Of a stretch of DNA of 49,972 bases, positions 36,143-43,032 are shown piece after piece (the stretch's first letter is position 1; each line of letters opens with the position of its first letter). Source of the stretch: Nocardia vinacea NBRC 16497 (GTDB lineage: Bacteria > Actinomycetota > Actinomycetes > Mycobacteriales > Mycobacteriaceae); the NCBI RefSeq assembly GCF_000308835.1, contig NZ_BAGN01000046.1:1-49972 (forward strand), given 5' to 3'. The position numbers and the translations under genes were made by a program. The notes under the pieces were generated by a model. The model did no database searches. It was not told the origin of the DNA and was given only the letters and a program-made list of their open reading frames with translations.

Positions 36143-37801
36143 CTAGCTTTCGGTGAGTCGGCCATTATCCATATGCCAGCGCCGAGTCGCCGTGACCGAG
36201 TCGAGCATGCGACGGTCGTGGGTGACCAGAAGCATTGTGCCCTCGAATGATTCGATGGCCTGCTCGAGCTGTTCGATGGCGGGTAGATCCAGGTGGTTGG
36301 TCGGCTCGTCGAGGACCAGCAGGTTGACGCCGCGGGCTTGCAGCAGCGCGAGAGCGGCGCGAGTGCGTTCGCCGGGGGAGAGGGTTTCGCAGGGGCGCAG
36401 TACATGCGAGCCACGCAGGCCGAATTTGGCCAGGAGAGTGCGGACATCGGCGTCGGGCCAGTCGGGCATTTCGGCGCTGAAAGTGTCTGCGAGGGCGGTG
36501 CTTCCGCGGAAAAGCCCGCGCGCCTGGTCCACCTCGCCGATTTCGACGCCGGAACCGAGTATGGCGGTTCCGTTGTCCGGCCGGATCTTTCCGAGCAGCA
36601 GCGCCAGCAGCGTGGATTTACCCGAACCATTGGCTCCGGTCAGCACGATGCGGTCGGCCCAGTCGAGCTGGGTGGTTATCGGGCCGAGCTCGAAATCCCC
36701 TAGGGTGACAGTCGCATTCGACAAGGTGGCGACCACCGAGCCGCTGCGCGGGGCCGCCGCGATGGACATGCGCAGCTCCCATTCCTTGCGCGGCTCCTCG
36801 ACCACATCCAGACGCTCGATGCGCCGTTGGGTCTGGCGGGCCTTGGCGGCCTGCTTCTCGGTGGATTCGGCGCGCATCTTGCGGCCCGCCTTGTCGGAGT
36901 CGACCTTCTTGGGGTCGCGGGCTTTTCGGCGGGCGTTGCGGACGCCGTGTTCGAGCCAGTTGCGCTGCATCTGGGCGCGGGCTTCGAGCCCGGCCTTGGT
37001 GTCGGCGAACTCCTCGTAGGCCTCGCGGGCGTGCTGGCGGGCGATCTCGCGCTCCATCAGGTACGCCTCGTAGCCGCCGTCGAAGATCCCGACCTGCTGT
37101 TGCGCCAGATCGAGTTCGACAATGCGATTCACGGTGCGCGCCAAAAACTCTCGGTCGTGACTGATCACCATCAGCGGCACCCGCACGCCGGTCACGAACT
37201 GTTCCAGCCGGGCGAGGCCGTCTAGATCCAGATCGTTGGTCGGCTCGTCGAGCAGCAGAATGTCGAAGCGGGACAAGAGAACCGAGGCGAGTCCGGCTCG
37301 CGCCGCCTGGCCGCCGGACAATCCGGTCATCGCGGTATCGAGGCCGTTCGGCAGGCTTTTCGCGAGACCGAGATCCGCCGCGACCTCCTCGGCCCGCTGG
37401 TCCAGATCGGCGCCGCCGAGCGCGAGCCAGCGCTCCAGGGCAGGCGAATATTCGTCCGCACCGCCGTCGGCCAAACGCTCAGCCGCGGCATCCATGATTC
37501 GCTGTGCTTCGGCGACACCTGTTCGGCGGCCGAGGAATTCGAGCACCGTCTCCCCGGGGATCCGCTCGGGCTCCTGTGCCAGGTACCCGACGGTGGCGTC
37601 GGGTGGGGACAGCGTGATGCTGCCGGTGGGTGTCGATCGGTTCGCGAGCATGCGCAGCAGCGTCGACTTGCCCGCACCGTTCATGCCGACCAAACCGATC
37701 ACATCACCCGGTGCGAGGGTGAAATCGAGGTCGTCGAACAGGGTGCGTTCGCCGTGGCCCGCGGAGAGTCCGCGTGCGTGCAGAGTGGTGCTCACCAGCA
37801 T
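36143..37801 (-). CDS. ABC-F family ATPase
   Basis: A 552-residue soluble ABC-F protein with two ATPase domains and no membrane segments. Domain 1 has GMNGAGKS (39-46), LSGGQAARAG and LLLDEPTNDLD; domain 2 has GANGSGKS, LSPGERTRAALAL and LVLDEPTNHLD. The charged linker between them (about 245-335) is the part that reaches into the ribosome in this family. ABC-F proteins act on translating ribosomes, either protecting them from antibiotics or easing stalls. ATG 37801 is reported, with GTG 37795 as alternative; ribosome-binding site weak. A leader hairpin lies 51 bases upstream. Housekeeping versus resistance role cannot be told from sequence. Confidence 0.92.
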   Translation of the reverse strand: MLVSTTLHARGLSAGHGERTLFDDLDFTLAPGDVIGLVGMNGAGKSTLLRMLANRSTPTGSITLSPPDATVGYLAQEPERIPGETVLEFLGRRTGVAEAQRIMDAAAERLADGGADEYSPALERWLALGGADLDQRAEEVAADLGLAKSLPNGLDTAMTGLSGGQAARAGLASVLLSRFDILLLDEPTNDLDLDGLARLEQFVTGVRVPLMVISHDREFLARTVNRIVELDLAQQQVGIFDGGYEAYLMEREIARQHAREAYEEFADTKAGLEARAQMQRNWLEHGVRNARRKARDPKKVDSDKAGRKMRAESTEKQAAKARQTQRRIERLDVVEEPRKEWELRMSIAAAPRSGSVVATLSNATVTLGDFELGPITTQLDWADRIVLTGANGSGKSTLLALLLGKIRPDNGTAILGSGVEIGEVDQARGLFRGSTALADTFSAEMPDWPDADVRTLLAKFGLRGSHVLRPCETLSPGERTRAALALLQARGVNLLVLDEPTNHLDLPAIEQLEQAIESFEGTMLLVTHDRRMLDSVTATRRWHMDNGRLTES

Positions 37802-37851
37802 GAGTCTGCCGTGTCCGTGCCACGCGTCGGCACCGCGGGGTCCGGTCGGTG

Positions 37852-37870
37852 CTCAGGGTTGCACCCTGAG
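37852..37870 (-). promoter_or_regulatory. Leader hairpin upstream of the ABC-F gene
   Basis: CTCAGGGT and ACCCTGAG form a perfect 8-base stem with a 3-base loop. It lies within the probable leader of the ABC-F gene. Many ABC-F genes are controlled by leader attenuation, so an attenuator is possible; no second, competing stem was identified. Confidence 0.4.
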
Positions 37871-37979
37871 TCCGCGGCCTGCGGAAATCAGGGTCGGGAT
37901 AGGTCATGCGACCGATGTAATGCGCTGTTTTCCTGGGCAGAGTTGATGTCGTACCGAACATCACCAGAGAGGGAACACA

Positions 37980-38177
37980 ATGACCGCCCCCGCGCCCACC
38001 CGCCGACTCACCCGCTCCACCCACGACAAGTGGATCGCCGGCGTCTGCGGCGGCATCGCCGAATACTTCGGCTGGAACGCCAACGTCGTCCGATTGCTCT
38101 TCGTCCTGTCCTGCTTACTCCCGGGACCGCAGTTCGTCGTGTATCTGGTGCTGTGGCTGATCATTCCGAAAAAGTGA
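37980..38177 (+). CDS. PspC-domain membrane protein
   Basis: A 65-residue PspC-domain protein, a small envelope-stress related membrane protein. The family signature WIAGVCGGIAEYFGWNAN is present, followed by one hydrophobic segment (VVRLLFVLSCLL then VVYLVLWLIIPKK, about residues 37-62, probably a helical hairpin or two helices). ATG 37980 has GAGAGGGA upstream. It stands alone with no PspA next to it. It is divergent from the ABC-F gene. Confidence 0.9.
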   Translation: MTAPAPTRRLTRSTHDKWIAGVCGGIAEYFGWNANVVRLLFVLSCLLPGPQFVVYLVLWLIIPKK

Positions 38178-38210
38178 CCGTCCCCAAGAATTAGGGCCAG
38201 CAGCTGCGCC

Positions 38211-38279
38211 CGGGACTCGCGGATGACACTATGGACCGGTACCCACCGATCGACCGCAGTGTCACCCACGCGAGTCCCG
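38211..38279 (+). promoter_or_regulatory. Large two-part inverted repeat abutting a ribosome-binding site
   Basis: CGGGACTCGCG (38211-38221) pairs perfectly with CGCGAGTCCCG (38269-38279). Inside, TGACACT (38224-38230) pairs perfectly with AGTGTCA (38258-38264). The apical loop is 27 bases and itself contains GGACCGGT. The right arm ends just before the AGGAGGAG site of the next gene. It could end pspC transcription or act as a structured leader. Confidence 0.6.
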
Positions 38280-38292
38280 ACCAGGAGGAGTC

Positions 38293-38601
38293 ATGATCAC
38301 CTCAGGTGAATTCCCGGGCATGGATCTACCCGGCATCGACGCATCCTCCTCCCTCGACGGTCTCGGCGAAGTCGAACTGCACCACCCCACCCAGGACATC
38401 GACGGCGACGGCACCCTCGACACCGTCACCACCACCGGACCCGAGGCCATGCAGGTGTGGACCGACTGGGACCACGACGGCATCGCCGACCAGGTCACCG
38501 TGGTCGAGAAGGACGGCGACTACTCCGCATGGGAGTTCCATCGGCATCCGGACGGGACGTCCGAGTGGGTGCGGACCGATCAGGGAAAGATCGGGCACTA
38601 G
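38293..38601 (+). CDS. Small acidic protein with calcium-loop-like DxDGDG motifs
   Basis: A 102-residue acidic protein without signal peptide or membrane helix. Two loop motifs, DIDGDGTLD and DWDHDGIAD, repeat 25 residues apart, each followed by a hydrophobic strand (TVTTTG, QVTVVE), the layout of calcium-binding FG-GAP/EF-like repeats. A third, weaker one is EKDGDYSAW. It resembles small nocardial proteins of unknown function. ATG 38293 has AGGAGGAG, one of the best ribosome-binding sites here, directly after the large inverted repeat. Calcium binding is inference. Confidence 0.75.
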   Translation: MITSGEFPGMDLPGIDASSSLDGLGEVELHHPTQDIDGDGTLDTVTTTGPEAMQVWTDWDHDGIADQVTVVEKDGDYSAWEFHRHPDGTSEWVRTDQGKIGH

Positions 38602-39055
38602 CCGCTGAGAATTCTCGGCTCGGCCTCGTTATCGGGGCCGGGCCGCCCCCGAATCCGTCCGGTCACATCCAGCAGTGACATCGGACCGAGCCGCAACACT
38701 TCGTTCGCCGGCCGAAACCCAATTACACTGTCCGACAACGGCCCCCGCAACCCAGTCCCTCCGTGGGTCCACCCGGCCGCAGGCTGCAATGATCCGCGCG
38801 GTTCATGTGCGGATCATTGGAACCTGCGGAACGGCTCAGGTGCCGCCCCATGTTCGAGCCTCACGGGCCGTCCTTGTCGCGTTGGCGGCTGGTTGTAGCT
38901 GGTAGACCCACCCAGTAGATTTTTGCGGACAGAACCAGGCGACGGATCCGATGGAACCGAACGCGAGCCGCGTGCGTCGAAGGAAGTATGGCGGCATCAG
39001 TGTTCCGAGCTGAGGTCGGTTGAGTCGGCAGTCCGGAGAAGGAGGGGATTGGAAA
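38602..39055. other. 454-base intergenic region
   Basis: No convincing gene on either strand; the minus-strand frames are antisense shadows. It holds a weak TCGGGG/CCCCGA stem at 38632-38652 after the preceding gene and a perfect inverted repeat at 38787-38819. The promoter of the T7SS substrate cassette starting at 39056 should be here, but no clear -35/-10 pair is seen. Confidence 0.5.
38787..38819. repeat. Perfect 11-base inverted repeat
   Basis: CAATGATCCGC (38787-38797) and GCGGATCATTG (38809-38819) are perfect complements around an 11-base centre. It lies 237 bases before the T7SS cassette. Size and symmetry suit a dimeric regulator's operator or a hairpin; no T-run follows. Confidence 0.55.
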
Positions 39056-39382
39056 ATGGGTGATTCGAGCATGCTCGGCGTCAAGACGGGGGAGCTCGGA
39101 CGATTCGCAAACGACCTCGGGGCTTCGGGTCAAGTGGTGCGAAATCGTGCCAAGGATGTGGCCGACAATTTGTTCGGACCCGTTGATGCCGGCGAAAATT
39201 ACCACGACCGCGGAAAGAAGATCCAGGACGGACTGGAGAAGATCTACACATGGTTGGGTAATTGGTCCGAGGCGACGTTGGCAACTTCGGACGCTATCGG
39301 GGCGTCGGTTGTCAAGTATTCGAACACTGACGACGAAAATTCTCGCGATATCGCAAAGATCGGCAATGAAAAGAAATCGTAG
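39056..39382 (+). CDS. T7SS-exported helical protein (EspC/WXG100-like)
   Basis: A 108-residue helical protein of the ESX-secreted EspC/WXG100-like group. Two helices (about 10-40 and 52-88) flank a polar turn. The C-terminal part contains YSNTD, a match to the YxxxD/E general type VII export signal, in the usual place after the second helix. There is no W-x-G turn; the closest Trp residues lie in YTWLGNWSE. ATG 39056 follows GGAGGGGATT; the frame to 39020 adds 12 residues. It lies 44 bases before the next gene, with which it probably forms a heterodimer or substrate pair. Confidence 0.75.
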   Translation: MGDSSMLGVKTGELGRFANDLGASGQVVRNRAKDVADNLFGPVDAGENYHDRGKKIQDGLEKIYTWLGNWSEATLATSDAIGASVVKYSNTDDENSRDIAKIGNEKKS

Positions 39383-39426
39383 CTGGCGCTCGAGCGGTCG
39401 AGAAGTAGCCCGAGGGGGTCGTTGAT

Positions 39427-41034
39427 ATGGCATTTGAGGTACCCGCGAACGGATCTGTAAAGCAATACCTGGAGATCGGCTCCCGTGGTCTGCTGTATTT
39501 CGAATACTTTCAGCCGCGCTATAAACGCGCGTTCGGGGGAAACCTCCCGGCCGATTTTCCCGACTATTCGCAGCTTCATAAACGTTATTATGAACAGAAC
39601 GGCTTGAACGAAGACAAGCTGCTGAACACCTCGGCGAAATTGCAGGGGGTGCTCCAGGAGTGTGGCACCCAGTTGTCTGCGCAGCGTGGATATGCGCAGA
39701 CAATGCCGACACTCTGGTCCGGGGAGGCAGGGACTGCAGCACTCGACATGCTGAACAAGCAGATAACTCGAGCGGACGCGAATTGGAAAGCGGCGGGCGA
39801 CGCGTGGAAGTCCATCGCAGGCTCTTTCGACGGTCTGCGGGCGGCGGCGAAGATCAAGGCCGAGGCCGTCCGATACATCCTCGAGAACGGCGACGGTATT
39901 CGTATCGCAGAGAAAACTCCGGAGGATATTGATGACATTATCTCCGGTACGAGTATTGCCGTTAGTAACGGTTGGCAGAGTAATAGCTTGCTAAGCAAGC
40001 TGCGCAGGATCTTTCCTGATCTTCAGGGTGGATTCGATGCCTGGACGGCCGATAATATCCTCGGCATCCTGCCGGGATCTGAATATCAGCAGCACATCCA
40101 ATCGCGCTGCAGGCACTGGCTCGACAACGTCTTCAAACCTGATTATGCGGCCAAGGTCAAGATCTTCACTGATGCGTGTGACTCAGCCGACCGCGGTGTC
40201 AAGCAGGTATACGACAAGATAATCCAGGATCTGGACAAGGTCTCAGACGCTCGGTACGACCGCCCGGCCGGTGTGCCTACCGAGACGCCGAGCACTCCCG
40301 GTACGCCGGGCACTCCCGGTACGCCGGGCACTCCCGGTACGCCGGGGACGCCTGGTACACCAGGCACCCCTGGAACTCCAGGGACCCCCGGTACGCCGGG
40401 CGCAACGAACCCGGCCTCGACGAACACCACAACAGCGAGCAGCCTCCTGTCCGGGTTGTCATCGCTGACTTCGGCAGCTTCGCAATTGACTTCGCTCGGT
40501 GAGTCTGTGAGTCAAGGACTCACCTCATTGGGCACCTCGATCAAGGACAGCGTCGACAACGCGATCGAGCAGCTGACAAAGACCTCCGAGTCAACGGAAA
40601 CCGAGGACAAGGACGGCGACGGTAAGCCGGACGGGGAGAAGAACAAGACCGCGGCTGAGTTCGACTTGGGTGGAAAGCATGTGAAGGTCGAGATCGGCGC
40701 GGATGGTCAGCCCAAGCTCGTGATGACCGACAGTGACGGCAAATCGCATGAGTACGGCGTGACGCTGGATGACAAGGGCAATCCGGTTATCACCACTGAC
40801 GAGTCGAAGGGTGACGACGACAAATCCACGACGTCCGGTGACGAATCTGGTACACGAAATCCGTCCACCGAAGACAACGATGGCAGTAATCCGGGAACTG
40901 TTCCGGGAGCCCCGTCGACCGGCAAGCGGGCAGAGGACGGCGAGCATACTCCGCAGCTGGTACCGGACGCGGATCCGCAACCGGAGGAGCCTGCCGACAG
41001 CGGTGCCAGACTAGCCGAGGCAGGGCCGCTGTGA
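39427..41034 (+). CDS. Large WXG100-domain T7SS substrate with (Thr-Pro-Gly)12 segment
   Basis: A 535-residue probable secreted protein. Residues 60-150 form a WXG100-like hairpin with the turn LWSGEAG (Trp97). The region 150-285 is mixed and carries one late Cys. Residues 290-325 are twelve perfect Thr-Pro-Gly units, collagen-like. Next is a Ser/Thr/Leu-rich helix region (SSLLSGLSSLTS), then a calcium-loop-like DKDGDGKPDG and a strongly acidic, low-complexity tail. No nuclease, ADP-ribosyltransferase or other toxin motif is seen. ATG 39427 has GAGGGGG upstream. Codon use is less GC-biased in the first 300 codons than in the surrounding genes, hinting at transfer. Confidence 0.75.
   Translation: MAFEVPANGSVKQYLEIGSRGLLYFEYFQPRYKRAFGGNLPADFPDYSQLHKRYYEQNGLNEDKLLNTSAKLQGVLQECGTQLSAQRGYAQTMPTLWSGEAGTAALDMLNKQITRADANWKAAGDAWKSIAGSFDGLRAAAKIKAEAVRYILENGDGIRIAEKTPEDIDDIISGTSIAVSNGWQSNSLLSKLRRIFPDLQGGFDAWTADNILGILPGSEYQQHIQSRCRHWLDNVFKPDYAAKVKIFTDACDSADRGVKQVYDKIIQDLDKVSDARYDRPAGVPTETPSTPGTPGTPGTPGTPGTPGTPGTPGTPGTPGTPGTPGATNPASTNTTTASSLLSGLSSLTSAASQLTSLGESVSQGLTSLGTSIKDSVDNAIEQLTKTSESTETEDKDGDGKPDGEKNKTAAEFDLGGKHVKVEIGADGQPKLVMTDSDGKSHEYGVTLDDKGNPVITTDESKGDDDKSTTSGDESGTRNPSTEDNDGSNPGTVPGAPSTGKRAEDGEHTPQLVPDADPQPEEPADSGARLAEAGPL
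40294..40401 (+). repeat. Twelve-unit Thr-Pro-Gly coding repeat
   Basis: 108 bases encode 12 perfect TPG triplets. At DNA level the first half is an 18-base unit (GGTACGCCGGGCACTCCC) repeated; the second half uses other codons for the same residues, so protein-level selection rather than recent slippage alone keeps it. Confidence 0.9.
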
Positions 41035-41086
41035 AATCGGCCCAATGCGCCAACGTGATTGGTGACTGTCGAGGAGGGGTCTGATC

Positions 41087-41470
41087 GTGAACTATTCGGA
41101 CGAGATGGAACAAATCGTCGAGGAGATCCGTCGACGGTCGACGATGCTGCTGGACGAGTTCGAGGAGATCAGCAAGCGCACCGTGGACAAGGACCGTGAA
41201 CTTGCCGAGCAGTCCGCCGTGGAAATGCGGCAGTTCTGGGAAGACCACGCTGAAGAGCTAGCGACGGCAAAGGCCGAGGCGGATGAGAAGGAGCGGCTCG
41301 AGGTCGAGGCGCGCGCCGAACGAGAGCGTCTGGAGGCGGAGGCTCGTGAGCAGCGTGAGGCGATCGCGCGGTCGATTGCCGCTCGCAAAGCGCACGATGT
41401 GGTCACACCCATCGACGAGGATGACGATCCGGAGTCCGAGTACTACCGCCGCAAGAGCTGGCTGGTCTGA
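41087..41470 (+). CDS. Charged coiled-coil protein of the T7SS cassette
   Basis: A 127-residue, almost wholly helical protein rich in Glu, Arg and Ala. Heptad-like spacing runs from about residue 5 to 105 (EKERLEVEARAERERLEAEA). The C-terminus is acidic then basic (DEDDDPESEYYRRKSWLV). No signal peptide or membrane segment. GTG 41087 follows GAGGAGGGG. It sits 52 bases after the large substrate gene in the same direction and may be a chaperone-like or structural partner; that is inferred only from position and shape. Confidence 0.7.
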   Translation: MNYSDEMEQIVEEIRRRSTMLLDEFEEISKRTVDKDRELAEQSAVEMRQFWEDHAEELATAKAEADEKERLEVEARAERERLEAEAREQREAIARSIAARKAHDVVTPIDEDDDPESEYYRRKSWLV

Positions 41471-41482
41471 GGGCTGTCCGGC

Positions 41483-41750
41483 CTACCAGCGGTCTTCTTC
41501 GGCTTCGCGGAGGCGTTGGGATGCGTGGTCGATCCACGTGGTGAAGTGGGTGGTCAGGTCGGTGGGGATGGTGGGGCGGACGGATATGTGGGAGCCGCGG
41601 AGTTCGGTGTAGCGGCCGTCGTCGGTTAGGTCGTGCCATTGGACGGTGGTCAGGGGGTTCGTGAGTTTGTTGGCGGGGCCGGTGTGGAGGAGGGCTGAGC
41701 CGCAGCCGTCGGCCGGACGGTTCAGGAGGCGTTGGTAGCGCTCGCGGGGG
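41483..41750 (-). pseudogene. EspG-like C-terminal fragment
   Basis: About 88 codons on the minus strand encode RERYQRLLNRP, then GSALLHTGPANKL, then a WHDLTDDGRYTE segment and ISVRPTIPTDL, ending EEDRW. This resembles the C-terminal end of ESX secretion-associated EspG proteins, which finish with a D..GRY strand and a VxPxxxxxL helix start. Upstream of about 41750 the frame turns into the antisense of the TetR fragment, so roughly the first two thirds of a normal EspG (~270 residues) is missing. EspG chaperones PE/PPE-like substrates; a copy beside a substrate cassette is sensible. Family call is moderate. Confidence 0.45.
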
Positions 41751-41760
41751 GAGTTGCGGG

Positions 41761-42138
41761 GACGAGGCGGCTGCCGAACAGCGTTTCGCCGGGATTCTCG
41801 AGCATGTGCGCCGCACCTGCCTGCCGAATCCGGATACGCGGCAGGCGCTGGCCGGTTTCCTCGGTCATGTCGCCGAAGTGCACGAGCAGGGGCGTGCACT
41901 GTCCGGGACCATCGAATCGATGCTCGGCGATACCGAACCGCGCGGTACGGTACGCGACGACCTGGCCGAACTCGGCGCGGAACTGCTGGCCAGGGGCCGA
42001 GCCGATGGCAATATTCGCGCGGATGCGACCGTCGCCGACCTCTATATGATCGTCGGCGCGGTCGCCACGATCAGCCGCGACAGATTCGGTGACTGGCGGC
42101 GGTTCATCGAACTCGCGCTCGACGGCCTCCGGCCATGA
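41761..42138 (+). pseudogene. TetR-family regulator, N-terminally truncated
   Basis: About 125 codons encode the ligand-binding half of a TetR regulator (EQRFAGILEHVRRTCLPN, then VAEVHEQGRALSGTIESML, and a typical end WRRFIELALDGLRP). The helix-turn-helix DNA-binding domain, normally the first ~60 residues, is absent: upstream sequence belongs to the EspG-like fragment on the other strand. A GTG at 41806 could start a 110-residue product, but it would lack DNA binding. It abuts the convergent hydrolase gene with no gap. Confidence 0.65.
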
Positions 42139-42996
42139 TCACTTGCGCAACAACTGCGCGAGTTGCATGACCGAGAGCTTCGGCTTCTCCTCGTCGCGCG
42201 GCGCTTCCGGATCGACAACCGTGGCGTGCGGGATTACCGCTTCCGGATCGGAAAACGCCGCATATGTCTTATCGCGCAACAGTTTGTGCAGCAGAAACCC
42301 GGTGAGCAGTGCCCGCGTCGTCCGCGCGGTCTTGGCCTCGTGCTTGCCTACCCCCAACGCCGCCAGCGCGCGACGCCCTTCGACAATGCCGTTGTGCGAC
42401 GCCCCGTCGATCGCCCGCAGTACCACCGGCCCGGCCCACGCGGCGGTCAGCGGGATCGCATTCGAACTGACCGATTCGATATCGGTCGCCCCCGCCAACA
42501 CCAACGCGGGCGTGTCGATATCCGGTGCGATGGTCTCGGCGGACGGCGCGGTCGGCGCTGGATAGAGGGCGGCAACCGCGGCGACGCGACGCTGTCCGGC
42601 GGCGATCACCGCGGCGCCCGCGCCCATGCCGTGCCCGACCAGCGCCAGCCGGTCCGGATGCACGCTGATCGCACCGTCGCCGAGCCGGACGCTGGTGCAG
42701 ATATCGAGTGTGGTGAGCAGATCGGTAGCCAATCCGAGATGTGACGGAATCGGCCCGCGCTCGGTATCCGGGGCCGCGGCCACAAAGCCCCAGGACGCCA
42801 GGTGTTCGAGCGTGGCGCGATAGTTGGCGGCGCTGGTCAGCCAGCCGTGGCCGAAGGCGACCGCGGGTAGATTCAGTCCGGACTCCGGGGTGAACACCAC
42901 GCCGGGCTGACCGGCGATGGCGAGGTTGCCGCGCAGTACGCGGTGGGGCCCCCGGCTGGTCAGGGTGCTCAGAAGTGATTTCACAGACGCCGACAC
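42139..42996 (-). CDS. Alpha/beta hydrolase fold protein lacking the nucleophile serine
   Basis: A 285-residue protein of the dienelactone-hydrolase/lipase-like group. GHGWLTSAANY is the oxyanion strand, TPALVLAGATD carries the acid and GASHNG the histidine. The nucleophile elbow reads GHGMGAG, with Gly123 where family members have Ser (GHSMGGG), so ordinary ester hydrolysis is not expected. The coding frame and the rest of the fold are intact. GTG 42996 is reported; GTG 42984 is possible. No ribosome-binding site is seen, but TAACGT lies 7 bases before 42996, suggesting a leaderless transcript. Divergent from glmS with only 36 bases between starts. Confidence 0.85.
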   Translation of the reverse strand: MSASVKSLLSTLTSRGPHRVLRGNLAIAGQPGVVFTPESGLNLPAVAFGHGWLTSAANYRATLEHLASWGFVAAAPDTERGPIPSHLGLATDLLTTLDICTSVRLGDGAISVHPDRLALVGHGMGAGAAVIAAGQRRVAAVAALYPAPTAPSAETIAPDIDTPALVLAGATDIESVSSNAIPLTAAWAGPVVLRAIDGASHNGIVEGRRALAALGVGKHEAKTARTTRALLTGFLLHKLLRDKTYAAFSDPEAVIPHATVVDPEAPRDEEKPKLSVMQLAQLLRK

Positions 42997-43032
42997 GACG
43001 TGAACGTTATCCGATAAGTACTCTGGTGAGCC
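42997..43032. promoter_or_regulatory. Compact divergent promoter between hydrolase and glmS
   Basis: On the plus strand TACTCT (43019-43024) ends 8 bases before the glmS ATG. On the minus strand TAACGT (43009-43004) ends 7 bases before the hydrolase GTG. Both are TANNNT boxes at leaderless spacing. Between and over them lies the perfect palindrome TTATCCGATAA (43007-43017). Confidence 0.45.

Noticed and set aside
35883..36146. Continuation of the AbiEi-like frame past its TAG as the lost nuclease domain
   Set aside because: The frame stays open for 88 codons, but apart from a vague RVVPAWAGHR likeness the translation is Gly/Arg/Cys-rich and shows no nuclease motifs.
40294..40401. A CRISPR-like or mobile-element repeat
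   Set aside because: The repeats are contiguous, in frame and encode Thr-Pro-Gly without spacers.
40590..41034. A polymorphic toxin domain at the C-terminus of the WXG100 protein
   Set aside because: The tail is acidic and low-complexity with no catalytic motif, and no immunity gene follows.
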